DNA of 64,000 nucleotides from a virus. The stretch spans positions 6,580-70,579 of IMG/VR virus record IMGVR_UViG_3300030380_006721. One strand, written 5' to 3'. Position 1 is the first letter of the stretch, and every line of letters begins with the position of its first letter. The translations under genes were made by a program, and so were the position numbers. Under the pieces are notes generated by a model, which was not told the origin of the DNA, ran no database searches, and saw only the letters and a list, made by a program, of their open reading frames with translations. Shown here in pieces: positions 47,932 to 56,321 of the stretch.

Positions 47932-48738
47932 TTAAACCGCTAAACCAGCGGCCTTCAAGGCTTCCTTCTGTTCCTTTGTTAATTCTTTACCTTCTGCTTT
48001 AGCTTCAGGAGGAGCTGACTTGGGTTCGCCAGCGCCTGGAGGTAGGGCTGCCAATCCCTCTGCTTTAGACGCTTCTAGCTGTGGGTGAGCTTCGTTAAAA
48101 GCAGCTTTGATCTGCTCGTGATCAGCTCCCAGAGGTAGCTCGACCAGATTTGCACCGGAGATATGAGCTCGAAGTGCAGACGATACCAGCTCTCCTCCAT
48201 CAGTGGTAAGCCACTTGTCAATATCTTCGACAAGAGATTTCTCCTCATCGGAATTGACAGGTCGATCAGAAAATTCTAATACGTTGTAGTTGATTTTCTG
48301 ACCGTCAGCTCCAGTGACTGGATCACGTTCAGTGAAACTTCTTTGAGAAAATTTCGTCTGAGTGATTACTTCCGCAACATTGATGCGATTGTTGTAAAGC
48401 TGTTGGAAGTACGAGATGAAATTTTTCTGACTGCTTTTGCCAGAGACAATAGCGGTAGTGACACAACGAGCAGGAAGTAACCGATGCGTAGGATCCACAC
48501 CAATGAACGCAATCCTGATGAACTCCTGATGGTCTCGCATACCGAGGTTCCCATAGAAGGGTGTAAACCCGAGGAGTACAAATGAGATGGGTATCCCGTT
48601 GTCGTTTCCGTCAGTAATGGCGGAATCTGGATCGTTGTCCGACTTCCAGCGACGTTGTTGAAGATCGATCCTGAGAGTGTTGGGCGGGACTTGACAGAGA
48701 ATTTCATCAGCCGCAAATTTTCCAGCGATGTAGACCAT
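47932..48738 (-). CDS. Replication-associated hypothetical protein
   Basis: This 268-residue protein has a mixed alpha/beta N-terminal domain (ISFVLLGFTPFYGNLGMRD, FIRIAFIGVDP, SYFQQLYNNRIN) and a C-terminal region rich in Ala/Glu/Lys/Pro, ending KEALKAAGLAV. It is co-transcribed directly after the single-strand binding protein gene (2-base gap). Possibly a recombination or ssDNA-annealing factor; the fold is not recognised. Confidence 0.5.
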   Translation of the reverse strand: MVYIAGKFAADEILCQVPPNTLRIDLQQRRWKSDNDPDSAITDGNDNGIPISFVLLGFTPFYGNLGMRDHQEFIRIAFIGVDPTHRLLPARCVTTAIVSGKSSQKNFISYFQQLYNNRINVAEVITQTKFSQRSFTERDPVTGADGQKINYNVLEFSDRPVNSDEEKSLVEDIDKWLTTDGGELVSSALRAHISGANLVELPLGADHEQIKAAFNEAHPQLEASKAEGLAALPPGAGEPKSAPPEAKAEGKELTKEQKEALKAAGLAV

Positions 48739-48740
48739 GA

Positions 48741-49388
48741 TTAGAGAGAGAAGTTGACAGTACCAATAGCCGCTGCATTGACTTGCCCTTTATCGGGGTC
48801 AGATGCTTTCTTGGGCGCGGACTTCGTGCCCTTTGGAAGATAAAGAATCTGATCCACTTGGTAGTTCAGATACTGTTTATCGTCCTTTTCACTTGTGCTG
48901 ACGCGACCGACAGCGATTGTGGGCGTGCCATTGGGCAGCTCAGACAACTGTTGAGAGTGTTCGTTCCAAGCGGTGAGCTTGAACCAGTTGGTCTCTTTGT
49001 CGTCAGGTGCTTGCCAAGCAATCGAGCGGTTTGTGACAGTTGAGTCACCAACTTCATTCTGCTCAGACTTAGGTCCAAGACCCCCGCAAGCCATGAAAGT
49101 ATTGATTGCAAGAATGTCTGAGAAGTTCTCAGGTGAGACAACCAGCATGGGCTGCATTTGGAGAACTCCGTCAGGCGTGGCCTTAGTGGGACCAATCGCT
49201 AGAACTTCCTGCTTTTCTTTGAGATCCTTTAGAAGTTTGCCTACGTAATGATCAGCCTTTTGAACGAGCTGAATTTTTGTAGAGACACGTTTGTTTGAAG
49301 AAGGAAGTGACTCAGCAATGACGTTGACTTTGTCGTCCTCGACAATTGCCTCATCTGTAATCCTGATCCCCATCAGAAAGACGTTCAT
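48741..49388 (-). CDS. Single-stranded DNA-binding (OB-fold) protein
   Basis: This 215-residue protein. Its second half reads as an OB-fold SSB: NTFMACGGLGPKSEQNEVGD, then DKETNWFKLTAWNEHSQQLS, then PTIAVGRVSTSEKDDKQYLN, the standard SSB order (strand, then WF.L..W.....Q.L, then GR). The last residues are GTVNFSL. SSB would protect replication intermediates. It sits in the minus-strand replication block. Confidence 0.75.
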   Translation of the reverse strand: MNVFLMGIRITDEAIVEDDKVNVIAESLPSSNKRVSTKIQLVQKADHYVGKLLKDLKEKQEVLAIGPTKATPDGVLQMQPMLVVSPENFSDILAINTFMACGGLGPKSEQNEVGDSTVTNRSIAWQAPDDKETNWFKLTAWNEHSQQLSELPNGTPTIAVGRVSTSEKDDKQYLNYQVDQILYLPKGTKSAPKKASDPDKGQVNAAAIGTVNFSL

Positions 49389-49935
49389 TTTTTAGAATCC
49401 GGTAAATCGTTGATCGGTGTACGTTAAGAGCCTTGGCGATCTGCTGAACGCTTACGCCTTGGCTACGGAATGCTAAGAGCATCTGCTTGTCTCCGCCACC
49501 AAGTTTCGAGTTTTTTGATGTCAGATATTGGTTATGGTATGGATTCACACACATGGTATTACCACATGTCGTTTTAACAACATCGTCTCTACTTATGTCA
49601 AGATAACCTAGTACAAGTGGTCTAACGTAATATCGCTCACCTAGAGCATATACTGACGGGCATCCGTTTGTCACTGACCCGTTCCATATGTCACACTCTT
49701 TATGGTTAAACCTGTTATAGGTTAGCTTTTCGTACAGCCTGGATAATTTTGTGGCTTTCGTTTTTCCGTAGCTCAATCTGAACCGATCAGCCTCAAGACT
49801 ACGTGCAATATCTAACGCTTGACCCTGAGCGTGGGCAGCGTCAAGCGCACTCAAAGATAGCTCTAGCTTTTTATCTCCCTTCCAAATAATTAATTTATAG
49901 TGTTCAGCCTCTGACTCGCGCCGCGATTTGGTCAT
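49351..49935 (-). CDS. HNH-like protein with C-terminal HTH, paralogue of 20105-20797
   Basis: 194 residues from the ATG at 49935. It has RYYVRPLVLGYLDISRDD then KTTCGNTMCVNPYHNQYLTS (C..N..C.NP.H), like the gene at 20105-20797. The C-terminus QGVSVQQIAKALNVHRSTIY is a clear helix-turn-helix of the resolvase type. The mixture of a zinc/HNH segment and HTH suggests a site-specific DNA-binding protein, possibly a mobile or regulatory nuclease. Confidence 0.7.
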   Translation of the reverse strand: MTKSRRESEAEHYKLIIWKGDKKLELSLSALDAAHAQGQALDIARSLEADRFRLSYGKTKATKLSRLYEKLTYNRFNHKECDIWNGSVTNGCPSVYALGERYYVRPLVLGYLDISRDDVVKTTCGNTMCVNPYHNQYLTSKNSKLGGGDKQMLLAFRSQGVSVQQIAKALNVHRSTIYRILKNERLSDGDQDYR

Positions 49936-51034
49936 AAAGACCACCGCCTCCGGGGACGTTACCTGCGCGGAGTGTACCCAGATTTTGATTCAAGAAATCC
50001 AGAACTTCTCGATCTGTCTTACCTGCAGCTTTAGCGGCGTCGTAATCGAGACCGCCAAAGAAGTTTTCAGACCCTTCAATGTCTGGATTCATTGCGCTGG
50101 TTCCCAGTTGATACCCTGAAGAACCACCCGAGGATCCACCAGAATTTCCTGATGATCCGCTAGAGCTTTCAGCAGGTTTTAGAAGTTGACCGATCTCGCT
50201 TGTCCCACCAGGTACGTTCGGTCCTCGAACAAGATCAAGATTTTGATTTAGGAAATCTTTGATGTCAGCGTCGCTAAAGCCGGACTGTTTAGCAGCTCTG
50301 TAGTCTTCGCCGCCAAAGAATGTTGCGTCTTGGCCGAACCTGGTTGAGATCTGTGGGGCTTGATATTCGAAAGCATCTTTGAATGCCTGCGTGGCAGGGA
50401 ACTCTCCGCCTTGTGCTGACGCATCAAAGTCCATCATCTTTTGGGCGTACTCTCTCGAAGTAGCTTTCGATGTGTCGACTTGTCCTGCTGCAAGTTCATC
50501 GTAGAAGCCGCCCGCTTGACCAGCCCTGTTGGAAAGGGCGAGCATCATTGGGTTTTCATCTAGATAACTTTTGATTTCATCGTCGGAATATCCAATCTCT
50601 TTTGCCTTGATGTAATCTTGAGCGCCAAACAGCGCAGTCTGACCGTATTGAGCAGCCAGGTCGCGAAGACCTTGACGACTAGGCTGGGTCGGCTGTGTCG
50701 TAGTTGGAGTCTGAGGCGCGGGATCAGGCTGTGATGTCTGAGGTGTTTCAGTCGTGGGCGAATCCAAGGCAGGAGCCTCCACTTCACTAGGAGCGGCAAC
50801 CTGTTGATCACGTGGCAACAACTGCAGGATTGTTGTTACAGGATTTTGTTGTTGTGGGCGGTAAGTTAAGCCACTACCACGTCCTTTTGTCGTAGTTTTA
50901 AAAGTTAAACCTGGAGCAAAGTCTCCCCGTTTGCTTTCATCATCACTGAACAGATCCAACAGATTTAGGCCAAAGAGGCCGCCCGCTTTACGCAGACCTT
51001 GCTTCATCGGCTGGTTATAACGAAGCGCAGTCAT
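49904..51034 (-). CDS. Three-repeat protein
   Basis: 376 residues from ATG 51034. Residues 60-115 are Pro/Thr/Gln-rich. Three copies of a module follow: F(F/-)G(A/G)xDYxxAKxxGxSDxxI(K)xFLNQN with NVPGG, at about residues 130-180, 230-275 and 325-370 (the first copy is diverged). This DYxxAK...DFLNQN...NVPGG repeat is of unknown function. It lies in the replication region, but the overall composition is like virion proteins. Confidence 0.6.
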   Translation of the reverse strand: MTALRYNQPMKQGLRKAGGLFGLNLLDLFSDDESKRGDFAPGLTFKTTTKGRGSGLTYRPQQQNPVTTILQLLPRDQQVAAPSEVEAPALDSPTTETPQTSQPDPAPQTPTTTQPTQPSRQGLRDLAAQYGQTALFGAQDYIKAKEIGYSDDEIKSYLDENPMMLALSNRAGQAGGFYDELAAGQVDTSKATSREYAQKMMDFDASAQGGEFPATQAFKDAFEYQAPQISTRFGQDATFFGGEDYRAAKQSGFSDADIKDFLNQNLDLVRGPNVPGGTSEIGQLLKPAESSSGSSGNSGGSSGGSSGYQLGTSAMNPDIEGSENFFGGLDYDAAKAAGKTDREVLDFLNQNLGTLRAGNVPGGGGLYDQIAARVRG

Positions 51035-51072
51035 CCTTAACAAACAGTTTTCTAATCTCTAATATAGTCGAC

Positions 51073-51627
51073 TTAATCAAGTCGAAGCCAAAAACGTGTG
51101 GTATCAAACCCTGGACCCACAGAACCTTTCAAAACTTTTGAAACACGCAACGCTGCTTCGTAATCTTTGAAGCGTTTTGCTTTTTGTTTATCTTTGGTGT
51201 ATGAACAAAGTATTTTTTTCTCTTTGTTCAAACAGTCAAGGACATACTCATCCCCACGAGAGATCACCCACACCTCTTGAAAACTGAGGAGAGGCATGGC
51301 TTCTCTCTCGTCATTGCTATAAAGCTTTCCTGCTAACTTTACCCTTGATTTAGTTTTTGTCTTTTTTGGGGCAACATATTTAACCTTTTTACCTTCTTTA
51401 TCTTTGCTCGGAACGCCAAAACTCTTTTTCAATTTCCTTGCAGCGTTGGCTGCCACCAAAGGCTTTTCAAACACTTCGGATGTTAAAAGAGTGTACTCAG
51501 GTGTCCTAACGCACCCTACATATCCACTGTCTGACTTTGCAGTGAAGACGTCCTTGCCCTTGGCCTCTGGAATCCAGACGGTAAAATCTACTTCTCGGCC
51601 CACGAATCTCCTACGTTTGCGTCGCAC
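51073..51627 (-). CDS. Basic hypothetical protein
   Basis: This 184-residue, Lys/Arg-rich protein has AANAARKLKKSFGVPSKDKE and KKVKYVAPKKTKTKSRVKLA, and a C-terminal FKDYEAALRVSKVLKGS helix. It overlaps the 3' end of the polymerase gene by 40 bases and is probably co-translated. Probably binds nucleic acid; no family recognised. Confidence 0.5.
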   Translation of the reverse strand: MRRKRRRFVGREVDFTVWIPEAKGKDVFTAKSDSGYVGCVRTPEYTLLTSEVFEKPLVAANAARKLKKSFGVPSKDKEGKKVKYVAPKKTKTKSRVKLAGKLYSNDEREAMPLLSFQEVWVISRGDEYVLDCLNKEKKILCSYTKDKQKAKRFKDYEAALRVSKVLKGSVGPGFDTTRFWLRLD

Positions 51628-53483
51628 TTTACTGGAACTTTAGACAAAACGCTCTCTGCTGCTTCTTTCATCTGAGTTTCGAGGACAGTTTTGTAGTGGT
51701 CCGCCTTACCTTCGATGACCTCGAAGACCAATTCATCATGCACCGTGGCTATGGGTCGAAACTCATCGCTTACAAATTTTCCTAGGCGGGCGATTGCAAG
51801 CTTCAGTATGTCTGCCCCTGCACCTTGTATCAAAGTGTTGGCGCAAGTGGTCATGGCTGCATCGTCGTAACTCAACAGTCTTCTTCTCCCAATAGGAGTA
51901 CGAACGTAGGTCCAACCGTCCTGAACCATAGCGTTTCGTTCTCGATGCCATTCTCTCAATCTGGGGTAAGCACGATGAAACCCTGCGTGAGCCACCTTGG
52001 CTTCTGACAGGGAAATGATATTACCTGAACTTGCAGCGTAGGTTTTGTATTTTTTAAAACCCATTCCATAAAGCAATGCGAAATTCAAAGTTTTACCCAT
52101 TTGTCTTTGAGACTTTTGGACTGCCTCGATCGGTAGGCTGTAAATGAGACTTGCAGTAAGAGAGTGAAGATCGGCACCCTCTTGGAAGGCTTGGATCATT
52201 TGAGGAATGCGAATCAGTTCCGCTGCTAGGCGTAGCTCAATCTGTGAGTAGTCAGCGATAACAAATTTGTAACCAGGAGAAGGTATGAAGCACTCTCTAA
52301 ACTCTTTATCACGGGGTACTTGCTGAATATTTATTCCCCATTGCTCCTTCTTCTTTTTGCCGGTAATGCGCTTAGCTCCTGAACTTGTGAAGCGACCGCT
52401 GTTTGCACCGTAGGAGTTGTAACCACTGTGCATATGACCTGACACAGGGTTGATGTTGTCGATTATTTTTTCGACATGCGCCAACGCTGTCTCAAGTTTT
52501 GTTCTTTTTCTCAGAAGATTGAGTGTGGGATCATCACTGTCAAATTCGCTTAAGGCAACCTGAGACAGCGTTTGTTTTCCTGTTCGTGCATCAAGTGGTA
52601 AATCAGTTCCGATCGTGTTGAAGCACTTGATGCATTGTTGATTGGATCCAGGATTGAACTCCTTCTTTGGGTTTTTTCCAATGGCGATTGATCCATCGGG
52701 GAGCTTCGGGAGTTTATGGTCATCGGGAAGACGACTATCTAAGGACTCACAAAATACTCTAGTAGCTACGTCAAGCTCTGACTTTTTCTGAGCTTGTAGA
52801 AGTCTCACTTTACTTACATCTACATTGAAACCATAGTGACACATCAATGCAACTGGACGAATGACTTGACTTTCCAGACCGTAGACATCAAGCAGGTTTT
52901 CGCTGGCTAGCTCTTGAAGCTGAAGAGAAGCGATTTTAGGGAGAATGTCAACGTCCTTTGCTGCATACTCAATTTGCTCCATGGTCAGATCGAGCTGGCT
53001 CCAGTCAGATACCTGCTGCTCTTTAGAGATCTCTATCTCCAATCTTCTTTCTACAACTGCCTTAAGCGAGCAACTGACATCACCAAAAAATACTTTCTCT
53101 GTTTTTGGGCTTACCTTCTTTTCTTTGAAACCAGCTCTGAGACAACGTTCAGCGATGAAAGTGTCAAATATTTTTTTCTTGAAATCGATTCCTAATTTTA
53201 GGAAAAACTGAAAGTCAAAGTTTGCGTTGTGGAAAAGAAGCATGGACCGGGACTCTATGAGAGCCTTCAGACCATCGATATTTTTGCATTTGAATAAATC
53301 AATAACGTAAACAATCCGATCCTCTTCATCCTCTTTTGTTGAGCAGAGCTGAAGCAGTCGTGGTTCATGCACTCGTGCATCGAGCCCGGTGGTCTCAAAG
53401 TCACAGCAGAGCTTGTTGATGGTCCAAAGTTCTGCGAGAGCACTCTCGAACTCAAAACGAGTGGTTACGTAGCGGATTTGCAT
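51588..53483 (-). CDS. polA: DNA polymerase, family A, with 3'-5' exonuclease
   Basis: 631 residues from ATG 53483; the ATG at 53507 lies inside a terminator stem and is less likely. Exonuclease: DFETTGLD (ExoI), LLFHNANFDFQFF (ExoII), YAAKDVDILP (ExoIII). Polymerase: ADYSQIELR (motif A), RQMGKTLNFALLYG (motif B) and TVHDELVFE (motif C). The motif B position equivalent to E. coli residue 762 is Phe. This is the phage's replicative polymerase. Confidence 0.95.
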   Translation of the reverse strand: MQIRYVTTRFEFESALAELWTINKLCCDFETTGLDARVHEPRLLQLCSTKEDEEDRIVYVIDLFKCKNIDGLKALIESRSMLLFHNANFDFQFFLKLGIDFKKKIFDTFIAERCLRAGFKEKKVSPKTEKVFFGDVSCSLKAVVERRLEIEISKEQQVSDWSQLDLTMEQIEYAAKDVDILPKIASLQLQELASENLLDVYGLESQVIRPVALMCHYGFNVDVSKVRLLQAQKKSELDVATRVFCESLDSRLPDDHKLPKLPDGSIAIGKNPKKEFNPGSNQQCIKCFNTIGTDLPLDARTGKQTLSQVALSEFDSDDPTLNLLRKRTKLETALAHVEKIIDNINPVSGHMHSGYNSYGANSGRFTSSGAKRITGKKKKEQWGINIQQVPRDKEFRECFIPSPGYKFVIADYSQIELRLAAELIRIPQMIQAFQEGADLHSLTASLIYSLPIEAVQKSQRQMGKTLNFALLYGMGFKKYKTYAASSGNIISLSEAKVAHAGFHRAYPRLREWHRERNAMVQDGWTYVRTPIGRRRLLSYDDAAMTTCANTLIQGAGADILKLAIARLGKFVSDEFRPIATVHDELVFEVIEGKADHYKTVLETQMKEAAESVLSKVPVKCDANVGDSWAEK

Positions 53484-53488
53484 GGCAT

Positions 53489-53517
53489 TAAAAAAGGGCT
53501 GCTTCATTTGCAGCCCC
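53489..53517 (-). terminator. Rho-independent terminator (minus strand)
   Basis: Read on the minus strand, GGGCTGC/GCAGCCC forms a perfect seven-base stem with a seven-base loop, followed by TTTTTT. It closes the 265-residue gene upstream and sits immediately before the polymerase start. Confidence 0.85.
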
Positions 53518-53537
53518 TTGACTCTAGCTGTTGTTAC

Positions 53538-54317
53538 CTAGTTCACTCGGCTGTTCCAGTAGTTAGTAATGAACTCATCTGTGTCAGCCCATGTATCCGC
53601 TAACACTCTGCCTGACTCGGTGAGTTTCATTTGATAAACCCTACGGCGCAGATGCTTTTGAACTCCAGAAAGTTTTTTGTCCTCTGAACCATAAGAAATT
53701 TGCTCTTCGAGTTCGAGGAAACCACCCTGCACAAGGAAGCTGCAACCATCTCTCAGCGTCTGGTAGACATTAGATGTGTGATACGTTTTCACACCTCGTC
53801 TGGGCTTGGCGATGATGGGGTGGTATTTCCCTTTGACCTTGGCGAAACCAGTGAACAGAGTCGACTCTGGGTTGATTTTACGACGAGCAAAGGCGTTCAC
53901 TGTTGAAACAGCAACGTTCCTCATAGTGGCTTCTGGTACTGTCGCTAAATGATTCAGAATCATTGCAGCGCCTGCAGTCTTAGCTCCCTTTGTCGTCAAC
54001 AGGGCATCCAAAGCTGAATCAAGAGTAAGTTTGTCTACCTCTAAAGTCGCCATGCTTGCCCGTGGGGACTTCACGCGACCTTTTCGGTTGATTTTGATTT
54101 CAGGGTGTGAAATAGCCAGCTTTGCAGCCAGAGCAGCGAGATCAGGATTTTTTTTCTCAATGCTCAGCTTGAAAAGTTTTTTGGTATCAAGAAGGCTTGT
54201 ATCCAAATGGTCAACTAAATCAACTGACAATGTTGGAGTTTGACTGTCAATCGTCAAAAGTGTTTTGGCTTCTGATTCTTTGAGGTCAATACCGGCGATT
54301 TGGAACTTGACTTGCAT
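53538..54317 (-). CDS. Hypothetical protein in replication block
   Basis: 259 residues from ATG 54317 (M7 of a longer frame). It has a basic linker (NRKGRVKSPRASMATLEVDK) and a C-terminal domain with VYQTLRDGCSFLVQGGFLEL and RRRVYQMKLTESGRVLADTW, reminiscent of a winged helix. Two TTGACAT repeats precede the ATG and may be regulatory. No family recognised. Confidence 0.5.
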   Translation of the reverse strand: MQVKFQIAGIDLKESEAKTLLTIDSQTPTLSVDLVDHLDTSLLDTKKLFKLSIEKKNPDLAALAAKLAISHPEIKINRKGRVKSPRASMATLEVDKLTLDSALDALLTTKGAKTAGAAMILNHLATVPEATMRNVAVSTVNAFARRKINPESTLFTGFAKVKGKYHPIIAKPRRGVKTYHTSNVYQTLRDGCSFLVQGGFLELEEQISYGSEDKKLSGVQKHLRRRVYQMKLTESGRVLADTWADTDEFITNYWNSRVN

Positions 54318-54363
54318 AGTGATGTCAATCAACACCGGTAGCGTAATGTCAATATATTTTTAG

Positions 54364-54738
54364 TCAACTCTTCTTTGTTTTCGTAATGTCTTGTTCAACA
54401 TCGCGCACTATGTGCCACAGTTCGTATGCAGTGCAATTAATTACGCTGTGAAGCTCTTTGAGAGTGTTAAAAGAATAATTTTTACTTATGTATGGGCCGA
54501 CACAGACAGTTTTTTCTGATCGAGGTCGACCGTCATGACCTATCATCATCACATTGAAGACTTCTGGACCAGATAAATATGTGATCAATTTATTATCAAA
54601 CGCCGCTACTCTTTTTACTTCCTGATATTGAGTGAGACACGAAGCAATCCAATGAAGTAGCTCTTCCTTACAGAGATCTCGAGCATACTTAGCTGCGAGA
54701 TCCTCAAGCGATTTTATAGTGTCTTTTAAAAAATACAC
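54364..54738 (-). CDS. Hypothetical protein
   Basis: This 124-residue protein starts with GTG. It is helical at both ends and has a strand-rich centre (FNVMMIGHDGRPRSEKTVCV). It stands between the MoxR-VWA operon and the polymerase region and may belong to the latter. No family recognised. Confidence 0.45.
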   Translation of the reverse strand: MYFLKDTIKSLEDLAAKYARDLCKEELLHWIASCLTQYQEVKRVAAFDNKLITYLSGPEVFNVMMIGHDGRPRSEKTVCVGPYISKNYSFNTLKELHSVINCTAYELWHIVRDVEQDITKTKKS

Positions 54739-54779
54739 ACGGCTAATGCAAACGTATGTCTTTTAAATTTACACCTGAC

Positions 54780-56321
54780 TTACTGAATTGCTTTTTGAAA
54801 TAGCTCAACTGACTCCACATCTTCACAGATATCTACTGTTTGAACGGTGTCACAGAACATCTCCAAAGAAGAACTTTTCTTACCGATGCAAAAAGAATGC
54901 ACATCAATATCATGATTGTTTTTGAATACATTGAATTTACGTACAGTGTTGTCAGTGACCTGGCACTGCCCGTCTGTAATAATAAGCACGTCAGCTTTGC
55001 AGTCAATCTCTGCTACTCCACAAGCATGCCTCATAACCTGATCGAATGATGTACCACCACGTGTGTACCAAGCAAGAATAAAGTTCAAAAGATCTCTAGC
55101 ATCTCCCTGCTGTGGGTCGATAGTGATGCTCTGATCGATACCAGTGTCGAAGAGGTGAACTTGGACCTGACGCTTTGTTCTGTAGCACTCCTCGGCGATG
55201 ACGTAAGCCATTGCTTTTGACCACAGCTCGTTGTCTCCGCACATAGACCCCGAAATATCGATGTACATGACGACTGGTCCCTGGACCAACTCCTTTGTAC
55301 GAGCCTCGAAGTCTTTCGTAAGTATTGTTTTTTGAGAATGCTTCAAAGCAAACAAAGCTCTACCTTTTTGAGACGCTGCGAGCGCCAGCTCAGCAGGGAA
55401 AGCTTTGGTTACGTCGTCCGACATGTTTGCGCCCACGATGTCGCTGTAAGACGAAGAATGCTTTTTTGCTCTTTTTCGCTGGTTCCAAGCCTGTTTCATA
55501 GCACCTAAACGACGAGCAAAATCCATCAATTTTTTATTCTTTTTCAAACGTGAAGCTAATTCTTGTTTCTCGTTCACATTGCCGAGCTTGACTCCGAACC
55601 CTTGATTATCACCTGCCAGGTTATTTAGAGCTGATGAAGTAAACTCACTGTCCTTCTGTGCTTGTTCGATGCTTTTGTCAATCTCTGATTTATTTACGGA
55701 ATGAATGTCACTCAAAATATCCTCGATGTTTTCGCCAAGTTCTTTGCCCCTCTGTCGCAGCTCCGCTGCCTGTGCGGTGTCACCAGCCTTCATCGCCTCG
55801 ACAAAAGATTCTCTCAACCCTTGCAGCTCTTCTGCCATGGAAGTCAGTGCTGCGTGGACCTGAGTATTCGTCTCGAGCATTTCGTGAAGAACGTCAGACA
55901 ATTCGTTCAAAACACAAACCGCTGCGTTGCCTGATTCGAAATGTTTTCCCAAACAGTTTTGCTGAAAAGCTGGGTATGCAGGACTGTTGGCTACGTCAAT
56001 GAGTACTTTCGACCAAAGGGTGTATTCAGGTTTGAATCCTTTTGGGGTTTCAGGATTAAGACCATCTTGCTTTGCACGAAAATAATTTTCTATGTCATCA
56101 AGAGAAACCACGTGCTCAGCCTCGCCGCCGCAGTAAAAGAATTCAAACAACTCCTTACCAAACCTGCTGAGCTGTCTGATTTCGAATTGATCAGCAAAAT
56201 ATTTAACTTGTGGTTTTGCGTCTCTTACAAACTCAGGCCAAAGAAAATCTGTAAGTGCGGAGACTTTCAAGACAAGTGGGTCTGATGTAGCTAAGCGAAG
56301 AAAATCTACAGTGCGATTCAT
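54780..56321 (-). CDS. VWA-domain protein, partner of MoxR ATPase
   Basis: This 513-residue protein has a C-terminal von Willebrand A domain with a full MIDAS: DISGSM at 355-360, Thr in RGGTSFDQ at 424 and Asp in IITDGQ at 450. Residues 1-340 are helical and Gln/Lys-rich. It overlaps the MoxR gene by four bases. In MoxR-VWA systems the VWA protein is the adaptor that carries the ATPase action to a target protein. Metal-binding residues are intact. Confidence 0.9.
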   Translation of the reverse strand: MNRTVDFLRLATSDPLVLKVSALTDFLWPEFVRDAKPQVKYFADQFEIRQLSRFGKELFEFFYCGGEAEHVVSLDDIENYFRAKQDGLNPETPKGFKPEYTLWSKVLIDVANSPAYPAFQQNCLGKHFESGNAAVCVLNELSDVLHEMLETNTQVHAALTSMAEELQGLRESFVEAMKAGDTAQAAELRQRGKELGENIEDILSDIHSVNKSEIDKSIEQAQKDSEFTSSALNNLAGDNQGFGVKLGNVNEKQELASRLKKNKKLMDFARRLGAMKQAWNQRKRAKKHSSSYSDIVGANMSDDVTKAFPAELALAASQKGRALFALKHSQKTILTKDFEARTKELVQGPVVMYIDISGSMCGDNELWSKAMAYVIAEECYRTKRQVQVHLFDTGIDQSITIDPQQGDARDLLNFILAWYTRGGTSFDQVMRHACGVAEIDCKADVLIITDGQCQVTDNTVRKFNVFKNNHDIDVHSFCIGKKSSSLEMFCDTVQTVDICEDVESVELFQKAIQ

